Position numbers and translations under genes: made by a program
In this document: positions 1 to 9,800 of the stretch, one piece after another
How the letters are laid out: each line of letters starts with the position of its first letter
Position numbering within the stretch: position 1 is the first letter of the stretch
Source: Monoraphidium neglectum
Lineage: Eukaryota > Chlorophyta > Chlorophyceae > Sphaeropleales > Selenastraceae
DNA: 10,406 nucleotides
Direction: 5' to 3'
Assembly: GCF_000611645.1 (NCBI RefSeq)
Contig: NW_014012670.1
Location: 1-10,406, forward strand
The notes under the pieces: model-generated
Seen by the model: only the letters and a program-made list of their open reading frames with translations
What the model was told of the DNA's origin: nothing
Databases searched by the model: none

Positions 1-90
1 CGCCGCCAGGCAGCACAAAGCCAGCCTAATCTACCATGCCCACCCCCTCCATCCCGCCAACATGCCACACGAAAGCATATAAGCCCCCTA

Positions 91-120
91 CCAGCCCCTC
101 CAACCCCCTCCAACCCCCCG
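91..120. repeat. Imperfect 10-base pyrimidine-rich repeat, three copies
   Basis: Three successive decamers are variants of CAACCCCCTC, beyond the flavoprotein gene's predicted poly(A) site. The opposite strand is G-rich. Bases 1-165 otherwise show no feature I can support. Confidence 0.6.
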
Positions 121-178
121 CCGCCTGCCGAAACATCCAAACTCGGCCGCCGACCAAAAACGGTGGTCTCAAATAGGG

Positions 179-183
179 TTACA
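179..183 (-). terminator. Poly(A) signal TGTAA of the flavoprotein gene
   Basis: TTACA on the plus strand reads TGTAA on the minus strand, and it is the only one between the stop codon at 952 and the left edge. It predicts a 3' UTR of about 780 bases, long but normal for green algae. Bases 184-951 are therefore read as 3' UTR; open frames in this stretch on either strand resemble no family I know. Confidence 0.55.
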
Positions 184-951
184 ACAGAAACAGATGAGAC
201 ATGTGAAGGGAACCCATGGTAATGCTGTAAACAGCGGTGATGTGGCACGCCTACAATACAACATGCCAGTGCAAACCTGAATTGAGACCTGTTAAATGGG
301 TACACACTCACTACCGGAACCGTGCCAAGAAGCAGTGAGGCTGTGCAGATGCAGTAAAAAGTACCTAGAGTTTGACAAATGCACACAAAACCGTGTCAAA
401 TGAGGCCCACACAGTTTCCAGCTGGATGTAGTGTAGCGAGCAAGCGTGCAGGGCAACTTGCCAGCATTCCAAGACGCAAGACAAGGTGTGTTTGGCTTGT
501 GGTGAACAGCAAATCAGACATTCTGGCGTGTGTCAACCAGAATGGGTGAGACTGCACACATGGTAGGGCATTGTGGCAAACAGCGTCCTGGGATGCAGTC
601 TGGTACCCGACCTTATCGGACCCACTCGATTTTGGCGCCTACATTGCAGCAAGGTGGCCGAACCAACAATACCCTTCTCCAACGACTGCAAAGAGAACCT
701 TCGTACCTTGCCTTTCCGCCGCGGACAGCAGACGGAAACACCAGGATCCCCAGGAAAACCAGGAGCCAGCAGCGGCGCGGGTTGCATGAGCACAACGCTT
801 GCCCTGTAGAAGTCCCACGCCTCCCGGCCCAAAGCGGCTATGCAACCGCTGGAGCGGGGCGAAGTCCTTAAGGTGGGGCGCCGTGCTGACGAACCCACTG
901 TGACGGACAGCCTGCGGCGAACAGCCTCAGCCACCTCCCTCCTCAGCCGCA

Positions 952-3900
952 TCAGGCGGTGCCTGCGCCCTGCCTGGACCCTCCGCCGCCCAGTGCCGTC
1001 CTGATGGTGTGCACCAGCAGCTTGAGCAGCATCTTGGGGGACGTCAGGGCGGCGGGAGGCTCCAACATGTGCATGACCCTGTGGGTGAGTTGACGGGTGG
1101 GGAGTGAACGAGCCACGCACATGGGAGAGGGTGATGCGCCATTCTCGGTCTCAGCGTTGCAGATAGCCAGCATATGGCAAGAGCGCAAGCAGAAGCGACC
1201 ACGTGCAACCCGGGTGCTGTGGCCAGGTGCTGTGGCCAGGATGCTCACTTCATCATTGTGGCGTGGGCATCTGCATCCGTCCGGCTCATCCTGCTGATCT
1301 GAAAGACACGCCCGGGGGGAAGGGGGGTTCAGGTCGCTGGCGCATCATGCGGGAGGTTTGACGGGCTCAAGCTTTCAAAGTCACATGTGCCTCGCCACCT
1401 CAACCCTTCCTCTATCGAATTGCCCCCCCCCCCCTCTCCAAAGGCAGTTGGGCGGTTCACCCCGGGCATGTGCAACGCCCAAGCCAACACCTTCCACCCG
1501 CCTCGATCCACAGTGTGCCCACACCTGCATGAAGATGTGATTGATCATCTTCTCCGTGGGAGTGTGCTCAAAGCCCGCCACGTACACCGCATCGCTTCCG
1601 GTTGCCAGAGCCCACGGGATCGCCACCAGGCCCCCCACGCCGCGCATGAACGTGCGCGTCGCGCTCGGCAGCGCGCCTCGCGCCGCGGTCAGCCACTGGG
1701 CGGAGGCGTCCGGCGCGGCGTCGGGGGTGGCCCTGGCGCTGCTGTGCAGTGCGCCCTCCAGCTGCTTCCCCAGTGCCACTGCCTCCAGCACCGCCACACT
1801 CATGCCCTGGCCTGAGGGGTCAAGACGCATTCACAGGGGTGCGTTGTGGATGGGTGGCCCGGAGAAGGGGGGGCAGCAGGGGCGCAGGGACCGCGTGGAA
1901 GCCGGGCAGGGGCGACGTTCCGCAGCCTGACAGAGAGATGGCGTTATGCACAGCAGACAGCCCATCAGGCCCCTGCATGGGGGATTGCAGCGCATCAGGC
2001 GCTCCGCCGAGGCGCTCGCCCAGGAGAAAGGAGCGCGCACCGTATATCTGGAGGTCAGTTGGGCGTCACAAGGTGGCGGCAAAGAATGGGCGACCACGGT
2101 TGAGAGGGGGGAGGGAGGGGATTGACCTGAGGCGATGTACCGTTGCTGCGGCCCGCCCCGCACTGCAAGCCGCACGCGGGCTGAAGGCATCCTCCGGCAC
2201 CGTGCACGGGCCAATGCCACGACACCACATACCCCGCACCCAGCGCCCTGTGCCCTGCCTACCCACCGGGTTGAATGCGCAGACGCCATCCCCGAGCACC
2301 ACGAGGCCGCCTGGCAGGTCAATCTCCTCGTACTTCCTGGGGGGCGGGGGCGACATAGCGAGGGGCCAGGGGGGCCGGGTGTGGGACATCGGGCTCCCAC
2401 AAGGGGAGACAGCGTGGACGGAAATCACTCGGGCAAGGCGCCGAGTGGGTGAGTGGGGCAGCGGTGGCCCACTTCCCGGGGAAGAGATTAGGTGGGGGAA
2501 AGGGGCGGTGCGGCTGTTCACAGGCCACGCTTGGCTGGTGACAAGGTGGGAGCGGAGGCTGAGCATCCAGTGCAAGTATCGACTACATTCCTGGCGCACG
2601 TTTCCTAGCGCACGTGCAGGCAATCGACACACACACACACACACCTGACCAACCACCCACCCACGCATGCCGAACATCCGCCATTCGAACGCACGCGCGG
2701 AGACCGACCTGCGGAAGTTTGCTGTGCGCTCGTACATGCGGATGTCTCCGATCCTCTTGGCGCCACGCAGCGCGGTGGCCAGGCTGGGGTGGGGCATGTC
2801 CTCAGCAAACTGGGTGATGGCCTCGTCAGTGCCCTCGCAGCGCTCCCCCAGGCGGCCCGTCAGAATCAGCTGGCAGGGCGCGAGGGCGTGTGGAGGGCGA
2901 AGGTGCGTTGGCTCATTGTGATTGTGCAACTAAGTCGGGGTTGAGGGGTCCACTATGGGCCGCACCGCGGTTGCGATGCGAGCGTTGCAGACGACACACA
3001 CAACGACGGGAAATGCAGGGTTTAGTGCGAGTGCGTCGTCCCCCCCCCTTTTACGTGGTGGCGGCCGCCCTCTATGGGCAGGAGCATCCCGCTGCGCGAG
3101 TCAGGGGGCTGCGTGAAAACCTGGAGCGGTGGGTAGTGCCATTGCAGGGGTGGGTGGGGGGGGCGTGGAAGAGTCAGGGCAATCCCGGGGGGTGACGATG
3201 CCAGACGGGTAGAGCAATCGGCGTCAACAGCCCCTGCGTCCCAGAAACGTGCACTGAGCCACCGCCACCACAGGTCATGAGCCCCCACCATGACGGGGTG
3301 GATGCCGGGGTGCGTGGCGGGGTCCAGCTCGTACACTGCACTCGTGTAGACCTGGCCGCACAGGGAGCAGGGAGCAGGCGCGGTCGCAGGGCCAAGGGGG
3401 TGGGCGCGGAGCGAGGGCGCACGGCCGGCGTGTGTCCTGGGACGGCGGCGCGGCTGGGGTGGCAGCGAGGGCGCCCAGCGATCACCGCCGACCGCAGGGG
3501 CGTAGCTGTGCTGCGTCACCGGGCATGCCCCCAAATGGCACCCAACCGCACGCAGTGCTGTGCTAGCCGGGGCTCTGCCCCAGAACACAAGTCTCTGCAA
3601 CAGAAAGCCGCCGGGCGGCCAGGGGGGGCCTGCGAGCCGACTCTGGGGGCACCCCCAGCCGCCTCACACACCACACCGTGTGTGAGCTGCCGCTGGACCG
3701 CTGGCCAGGTGGTCAAGCTGTGCAAGACCCTGCCCAAACACTCCCCTGATAATGGCCAATTCCCCCCACACCCACCAGGCGCGAGTCGACGGTGACGGTG
3801 TCAGGGGTGGCGCAGCCTGCGGCCTCCAGCCACTCTGGTGTGCGGCTGCCGCGGCCGGACGCGTCCACCACCAGGTCGGCCGGCACCACGCGGCCCCCGC

Positions 3901-6089
3901 GCAGCTTCACGCCTGGGGAGCGCAGGGACGGGGGTGGATGCCGCGTGGATGGGTGAGATTGATGACTGAGGTGGATCCATGAGGCGACAAAAGCGTGATT
4001 GGCTACAGGCGCAAGCGCAGCGGACGCTTCAAGCGGGTCGCGATGACCCGCGTGCGGGCTCGTCGCAACTGAAGGAACAGAGAAAGCACGTTTGTCGCTC
4101 GCGCATGCGCTTCGCTCTCGCCGCGCCCGGCCGGCGAGTCACCCACGCACCTGTGACGCGGCCCTGGGCGGCGCCGCCGTCGCCGGGCGCCATGGTGAGG
4201 CCCTCCACCACCGCCCCACTGAACGCCTTGACGCGCGGGCAGTCGCGCCGCACGCGCAGGCGCAGCTCGGTCTCCACCAGGGAGCGCGTCGCCATGAGCA
4301 TCTTCGCGGTCACGGCAAGAGTTGGTGGGTCAGGGGGAAGAGTTGGTGTGGGGCCTGAGGTGAGGGAGCTGCTGCGGTGGTCACTGGCATGTGGTCTTTG
4401 GGCCAATCTCAAGGTTTTAACGCCAAGGGGACCGGGACAGTAAAAGACGCTCGTTGCATGCGAAGCGCGATGCAGTTGCGCGCCCGCTGATTCGGAGACA
4501 CCCCCGCCCCCCGAAATTCAAACACCACCGTGTCAGCGCACCTCAAACACGCTGTAGGTGTGCTCGAACTTCCCGCCCACGCGGCCGTCGTAGAGGTCCC
4601 ACGACTGCGGGCTCGGCACACCCACCGCACCCGCAGCAAGCAGCTCGCCGCGCAGGCCTGCGGCGTTGATCAGGCGCGGGGCATGGGTGTTGAAGTGAAG
4701 GAGCAGCTGATAACAGCAAGGGTGATGCCCATCGATAGGAACAACAGTGTCTGGCAGCGTCACCGCACAGGCACAGGCCGCTGTCCACAAGCCCTGTACC
4801 CCCACCCGTTCCCAAGCCTGATTATTGACGGCGCCTTGTTTCACCACCAGCTAACCCGCCAGGCCCCATACATCCACCAATAACCCCCACCCCCTCATCC
4901 CCACCACCAAGAACAGCTCACCAGGGAAGAGCACCTCCAGCTCCTGCAGCCCGCGGGTCAGCATCACCTGCACAGGGGTGCAGGGGGGGGACAAGCACAG
5001 CGCCGACAAGGAGGCAGCAATGAGGCGGATGGTGGCAGATCGCAGCATGCGCTTTGGACACTAAGCGGCTAAAGCAGGGTCGTCTGCTGTAGCCCTGTGG
5101 TTTTGCTGGTGCTGGTATCCACCAAATGTGAGGGCTGCGACCCAGGCAACTGCCACAGTCATCCGTGCCCCCCTCACGTGGGGCTGGGAGAACTGCGGTA
5201 CGCCGCGACGCCGCGCGGCGACGGCCTCAGACACGTCCGCGAGCCCCGGCGCCTGCGCCGCCGCGGCCGCGTCGTTGCCGGTGACGTCATCAATGAGCTG
5301 GCCGTCACGCTCCAGCAGGATGACCTGGGGGGGGGGGGAGCATGGGCGGGCAGCAGCTGAGCAGGGCGACAGTGGACCAGGACGACAAATGAAGAGCATA
5401 GGAAGCGCGGCGCCCTCCGCCCACCGCAAAAGCGTTGCTGTTCGCGTTGCCATGTGCCTTGCCAGAATGCACACTCAAGGCACCCTACTATCTGGTAGGG
5501 CTTGACCTGCTGCCTAGGAAGAGATGCAACATGCTAGGCAGAAACCAGAGGCTGCAACCTCAAAATCAGGTCGGCGCTACAGTGCCCGCCCTGACTGTTT
5601 GCAGTGCCTGCCTCGACAGGTGAGGGGACGCAACCACCTCGCGTCACACCCACCTCGTCAAAGTGGTCTGCCAAGACCCTGGCCGCGGCCAGCCCTGCCA
5701 CGCCGCTGCCGCACACCACCGCCCTGCGGCGAGGGGGCAGGCCGGCCAGTGTCAGGACACACTTTTCAGGGGTAGAGGGCGCCGCGACCCACGTCGCCGC
5801 CTGGCATTCTCGCGCACCTGAGACCGGTTGCTGGCGACTCTGGGGGCAGCTGCCTCTGCTGCCCTGTCGCCACAGAGTCGATAAAAGCCTCGGGTGCAAC
5901 CGCCGCGCTGCGCGCCACGATCCGTGCGACCCTCGCAAAGGGCACCAGCTCGAGTGGTGTGTGGCTTGGGCGCAACTCGGGGCGCGCCCGCTGCACACGC
6001 TGCGCTGGCCGAGGTGCTGTCCTTGCCAAACATGCGCTTTGACGCGCATCAGTAGCCCGTAAGCTGCGTGGTTGCATGTTCAGCTGCAT
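952..6089 (-). CDS. FAD-dependent oxidoreductase (LasC-epoxidase-like flavin monooxygenase), 15 exons
   Basis: Exons, in transcription order: 6089-5818, 5723-5654, 5324-5178, 4967-4922, 4657-4542, 4301-4151, 3912-3776, 3351-3289, 3120-3055, 2869-2709, 2336-2267, 2047-2041, 1811-1525, 1298-1249, 1078-952. They total 1770 bases, giving 589 residues plus TGA, with GT-AG ends and matching phases throughout. Seen in the protein: FAD-binding GSGVAG at residues 96-101 followed by acidic E119 in ILLERD; RRGVPQ...H (153-163) then RGLQELEVLFPG (168-179); DLVVDASGRGSR (280-291), the second flavin motif; PIEGGR (349-354); LGD (424-426) leading into NPIYGQGM (432-439); PWALATG and a C-terminal MHMLEPPAAL. 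This order is that of the bacterial LasC-like / geranylgeranyl-reductase-like flavoproteins, which bind FAD and hydroxylate or epoxidise lipophilic substrates. Substrate is not readable here. Length is that of the bacterial family plus the N-terminal extension. Donor after exon 10 (GTCGGT) is atypical. Plastid location is inferred from the N-terminus. Confidence 0.9.
1213..1238. repeat. 13-base perfect tandem duplication
   Basis: GGTGCTGTGGCCA occurs twice in a row, inside the last intron of the flavoprotein gene just after exon 14's donor. It is probably a recent slippage duplication. Confidence 0.9.
1249..1298 (-). other. 50-base small exon (exon 14 of the flavoprotein gene)
   Basis: The acceptor is GTGTCTTTCAG|ATCAGC and the donor ATGATGAA|GTGAGC. 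It accepts phase 0 from exon 13 (ATGCAG|GTGTGG) and leaves phase 2, exactly what the last exon needs (CACAG|G GTC ATG). It adds 17 residues reading ISRMSRTDADAHATMMK before VMHMLEPP. In related bacterial proteins a similar stretch (Arg, Asp, small residues, then a hydrophobic run) precedes the terminal 'PP..L..P' segment. Without it, exon 13 can join the last exon only through the shifted donor GT|GTGGGC. Confidence 0.8.
2041..2047 (-). other. 7-base micro-exon (exon 12 of the flavoprotein gene)
   Basis: On the minus strand the sequence reads CCTCCAG|ATATACG|GTGCGCG, an acceptor, seven bases and a donor. Exon 11 ends ...AACCCG|GTGGGT in phase 0 and exon 13 begins CCTCAG|GCCAGGGCATG needing one leading base. 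Inserting the seven bases gives Asn-Pro-Ile-Tyr-Gly-Gln-Gly-Met, the conserved NPxYGQGM segment that follows the Gly-Asp flavin motif in this family. The flanking introns become 219 and 229 bases, ordinary for this gene. Skipping it requires a different exon 11 donor (GTGG|GTAGGC) and yields NPVGQGM, lacking the conserved Tyr. Confidence 0.75.
2627..2644. repeat. (AC)9 microsatellite
   Basis: Nine perfect AC units lie inside the intron between exons 10 and 11 of the flavoprotein gene. It is a simple sequence repeat, probably length-variable between strains, with no sign of function. Confidence 0.95.
5475..5541. repeat. Two adjacent inverted repeats in intron 2
   Basis: The first arm TCAAG (5475-5479) plus CCCTAC (5483-5488) pairs with GTAGGG (5495-5500) plus CTTGA (5501-5505), giving 11 pairs with a 3-base bulge and a 6-base loop. 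Five bases later CTGCCTAG (5510-5517) pairs with CTAGGCAG (5534-5541) across a 16-base loop. Both lie in the second intron of the flavoprotein gene. No known RNA family is recognised. Confidence 0.6.
5818..6089 (-). other. First exon encoding a probable organelle transit peptide
   Basis: ATG at 6089-6087 is the first ATG after an in-frame TAA at 6149-6147; a second in-frame ATG lies four codons further on (6077-6075). The 90 residues before the flavin domain are rich in Arg, Ala, Ser and Pro and poor in acidic residues, as expected of a chloroplast or mitochondrial targeting peptide. The exon ends in phase 2 (AG|GTGCGC), and the next acceptor (CGCCGCAG|G, exon from 5723) supplies the third base of an Arg codon directly in front of AVVCGSGVAG. 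That phase match is the main support for this start. Targeting is inferred from composition only. Confidence 0.65.
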
Positions 6090-6887
6090 CACGATATCTC
6101 CGATAATGATGCCAGCTAGCCGGTGAATGTCGCTGGTTGGATCGGTTTATTTGAATGACGCACGATGCTGTAGGTCGCGCGCTTTTCACACTGTTGTAAA
6201 ATGGGTCGTAGAGCAAGCACTGTGGCAGCTGCCTGTTGGTGGCCACGTCGCTGGTCGCGCTTGTGAGCTTGTCACCCCCACGCAGGTTTCATCAGCATTA
6301 CGTACCGAACTAGGCAGACCGTGTCAAGCGCACCCAGCGATAGCTACCCGCATCACCACAATAAATGCACTCAGGAAGCCACGCGTTGCCAAGTGCACAA
6401 TGGCCTCTGGCGCTGTCATCTTGTGCAAGTCGAGGCTGTTGCTGGGGGGTGCGCTGGATGCTTTGGGCCACCTGCCCCACCCAAACCCAGGCTGTGTTGA
6501 GGACTTTGACAGCCTGCCGCAAGCCACTCTCAGACTGAAAATTTGCAGCCTTGCCGTTACAATGTCGCTATGTCGCACCATGGGGGAGGTGGTGCTTGGT
6601 CTTCTTTGTGGACCACCGGCACGGATGTGCACTGGAGCGTCCAAAGTAAACCGCCCATGGGGCAATGAACTTTGGATTGATGTGGTGCGACAAAGCAAAG
6701 CTTTCCCAAATGTGATGTCATCATATACGCAAGATCTGCGTGGCCACACGTGCTCAGTGAATGTGAGCTGCGCCTGTCAAGACCGCTCGACCATCCACGA
6801 TCACAAGGGAGTCTGGCAGAAAAATCGGTGCATCGGCGAGGGAGCACTCACGCATGATTCTCATATGTAGGATACGGCGCCCCAGGC
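6090..6887. other. Intergenic region: LRR 3' UTR, then flavoprotein promoter and leader
   Basis: Transcribed leftward, 6887 to about 6545 should be the LRR 3' UTR. The remaining 450 bases up to the ATG at 6089 must hold promoter and 5' UTR of the flavoprotein gene. An AT-rich AAATAAA on the minus strand (plus 6146-6152), about 60 bases before the ATG, is the only weak TATA-like candidate; no other element stands out. The stretch is visibly less GC-rich than the exons. It carries an unexplained plus-strand open frame from 6127 to 6870, discussed among the findings. Confidence 0.6.
6557..6561 (-). terminator. Poly(A) signal TGTAA of the LRR gene
   Basis: TTACA on the plus strand is TGTAA on the minus strand, the canonical chlorophyte polyadenylation signal. 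It is the first such pentamer downstream of the LRR stop codon and predicts a 3' UTR of about 330-350 bases, with cleavage near 6540-6550. Confidence 0.6.
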
Positions 6888-9800
6888 TCACAACGTCACG
6901 AGTAAAAGGCCTGGGTGCCTCGCCATGAGCGCCCTCGCAAACGCGGGCTCAACCCCGTGGTCAAACGCCCAACTTATTCGCACCATCGGCGGCCCCGCCG
7001 CCGCCGCCCCCTCGTCTCCCTGCATCTCTTCGCTTTCCTCCTCCCCCCCGCAGGACCGCCAGTCCTCCCGCCACCTCATCGGCGCCACCATGCGCTCAAG
7101 CTCCCACGGCGCGACCGGCGCCGTGGGGGACCCGTCGTCCGGTACGGTCAGCCGCAACGACAGCGCCCTCATCCGCCGCAGCTGCGGCAGCGCCAGCAGC
7201 AGCAGCGGCACCAGCTCCGCGCGCAGCGGCGGCCGCGGCGGCGGTGGCACGGCTTCGTCGTGCTCGTCGTCGCAGCGCTGCCTGACCCAGCAGCTCTGCG
7301 CATGCAGCTCCTCCAGGCAGCCGCCGAGCGGGCTCTCACCCAGCACCCTCAGCACCCTGTCCGCGCCCTCCACGACCCCCTCCAGGCGCAGGCGGCGCAG
7401 GCCGCCCCACTGCCGCGCTATCTGGGAGAGCCTCAGGCTGGCTTCCACGTCCAGGCCTGTGCCTGCGGGGAGCCGGGGGTTGGTGGCGGCATACGCCGAG
7501 TCAGGGGGGCCGGGCGGTGGTGTTCTGCTGGCCCGCATGCAGTTGAGGACGCCACCAGTCGCCGTCACATGCAAATCCGGAAGGTATGGCTGTCCTCACA
7601 ACTTGACAGGCCACGTCATGCAACAGCAACGGCTCCACCTGCATTCAGACACGGCCGCGAGGGTCGAACATCACCGTTGATCTTCCAACCCAGGCGCAGC
7701 TGCAGCCCGCCAGCGACCGAAACCGCATCGGCACCCTCCGCAGCAGGCGATGCCGCCGAGTCGCCCGGGGCGGCCGCCACTCCCTCGACGGCGCCCCCGC
7801 GCCCAAGCGGCAGGCGCAAGAGGCTCCCTGTGGCCGCAATGGGCTGTGTCACTGTCATCCATGAGGGCCCCCCATGCTCAGAGCTCTTGTCGCCCAAAGA
7901 CAGCACCCTCAGCCGCCGCAGGCCGCGCAGGGCGGGCCCCGGGCGGAGCCCCGAGGTTAAGCCCTCCACATAGATTTCTTCGAGGTTGGGCGCGATCCGC
8001 CACAAGTCTCCGCGGACGTCCGCGTCGTGGCCGCCCTCGTCGCGCGAGTGCAGCAGGGCGGCCCTCAGCACCCGCAGCCGCGGCAGCGGGGGCCGCGACC
8101 GCCGCGAGGCGCGAACCGGGCCCGGCCACTGTGGGCCTTCTAGGATGATTCCCCTTGCGATCCCCAGCTCCCGGAGGTTTGGCAGGTTGAAACCGACGAT
8201 GTCCCGCAGGGAATCGGCGGCCCTGTGCCGCGGGGAGCAGAACGGGCTGTCTGGAGTCATGTTGCAGCGCTCCATGAACCTGGTGTGGGGCGGGTGCAGC
8301 ACGTTAAGAAAACACTCGTGTACAGCGTGCCACCAGGGTGGCGTTTCTGGGGTGCAACCTCTGCGGAACGGTCGCGTGCGGGTGAGCAGCCACTGCGGGC
8401 GCCGCAACGCCGCCCCGAGCGGCAACGGTCCGTTCCCCGCAGAGCGCCATCCAGCTGCCGGAGGTGCCTCTCGCCATGGTAAGGCATGATGCTGCGCCCG
8501 GTTCCCAGTGACACCCAGCGCCTTGCCGCCATGCCAGCACACTGGCATGCACTCGCGGGCCGCGTTGATGCAGCAAAAATCGAAAGTGGGGGGCAGGGGT
8601 GGGCGGGCGCTCACGGCTCGGCGGTATTCCCTAGCATGAGGGCGGTGACATTCCGGAGCCCATCTCCTGCGAGGCAGGCGAGCATCCTCAGGTTCTCCCG
8701 GTCCCTGGAGGCCAGGAGCTCCAGCCGCCGCTGCGCCAAGCCAAGACGGGGGCGGCGCACCGACCGGCGGATGGGCGGGGGGATCCGCGGGTAGAACGAC
8801 GGACGTGCGCGCGCAGGACAGCGGCCAAATCAAGGTCGCCGCCGTGGCGTTGACCGTGGGGGCGCGTGTGCAGGGTCGGCGCTGGCATACCCTGGTGAGG
8901 CTCCAGGCGTCACTGTCAGCGGTCGTACGTGCACGTTTCTTTCAAAGACACCGCCCGTGCATGGGCGCCACCCACCAGTGCCGAGAGTCCATCAAGCGCC
9001 GGCGGCGCGACGCCGGGGGGCCAGGCCGCCAGCGAGAGAGTGCCGAGCGACGTCGCCGCGGGCAGGAGCCGCCTGACTTCGCGCGCGACCTCGGGCAGCA
9101 TCTCAAAAAGCAGCTCGAGGGCCTCCAGGCGTCCGACCAGCGGCACCAGCGGCGACGGGTAAAACATGGGCGTACTGTCGCCTTTCTTGCGTGGCATGCA
9201 GAGGCTCAGCTTGCGCAGGCTGGACAAGCCGTCCAGGTGGGCAAGCGACAAGATCCTCTCCTTGACCGTGGAGGTCCCGGGCTGCGTGTGAGGGAGCGTG
9301 CCCTTGGGCAGGAGGCGGACGCTGACGCCGCGCAAGGTGCCATGGGCAGCGGCGGCGCGGGCGATTTGTGAAATCAGCGGAGGGTGGCCTGGGACGCGGC
9401 GCACCTGGGTGGGGGTGAGGGTGGTTTGGCGCACAGCTAGTGAGGGTGTGGCGTTCACCACAGCGCGTTGGTGGCTCTGCATGGGAGCCATCTGATGCAG
9501 CTGACGTGGAATGTTTTGCGACGATCATCACCGCCGCCGCGAGGCGGGCGGACACGAGGGGATGCCCCCTTCCCCCTTGGCCGTGCGGGCGCGTCAGCTG
9601 CTCAGGGGAGCTGGTCCACATTCCCGAGTGCTGGATGCTCCTAATGCAGTGATGTGAAAGGAAGCTTCCTGGCTGTGTCCAACATCTTGACGACCCTCTT
9701 TGCCGGCCCTCGCCCTCACTAGGCCACCCTGGCGCCTCACCGCAGTCAGCCGGGGAAGCTGCTCCACGTCCGCCATCTGCTGAGTCAGCACAAAGATGTT

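Noticed and set aside
1..222. Plus-strand frame open from base 1 to a TAA at 220-222
   Set aside because: It is proline-rich, dominated by the C-rich repeats, has no recognisable domain, and overlaps the predicted 3' end of the flavoprotein gene.
533..1120. 195-codon minus-strand open frame
   Set aside because: It overlaps the last flavoprotein exon in another frame and runs through its 3' UTR; no recognisable domain.
1812..2262. A single 451-base intron between exons 11 and 13
   Set aside because: It is splice-compatible using GTGG|GTAGGC, but it deletes the conserved Tyr of NPxYGQGM; the micro-exon model restores it with a better donor.
2627..2644. Possible short-spacer or CRISPR-like repeat
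   Set aside because: It is a plain dinucleotide microsatellite; no spaced repeats occur anywhere in the window.
1749..2648. 299-codon plus-strand open frame
   Set aside because: It is antisense to exons 11-13 and their introns, has low-complexity composition, and ends in the CA repeat translated as His-Thr.
2066..2929. 287-codon minus-strand frame as a single uninterrupted gene
   Set aside because: It contains the true exons 10 and 11, but the joining part is an intron, with GT-AG ends and the CA microsatellite; the family motifs join correctly only after splicing.
6915..7973. 352-codon plus-strand open frame, Arg/Pro/Gln-rich
   Set aside because: It is exactly antisense to two LRR exons whose own frame gives clear leucine-rich repeats; its composition is what GC-rich codons give on the reverse strand.
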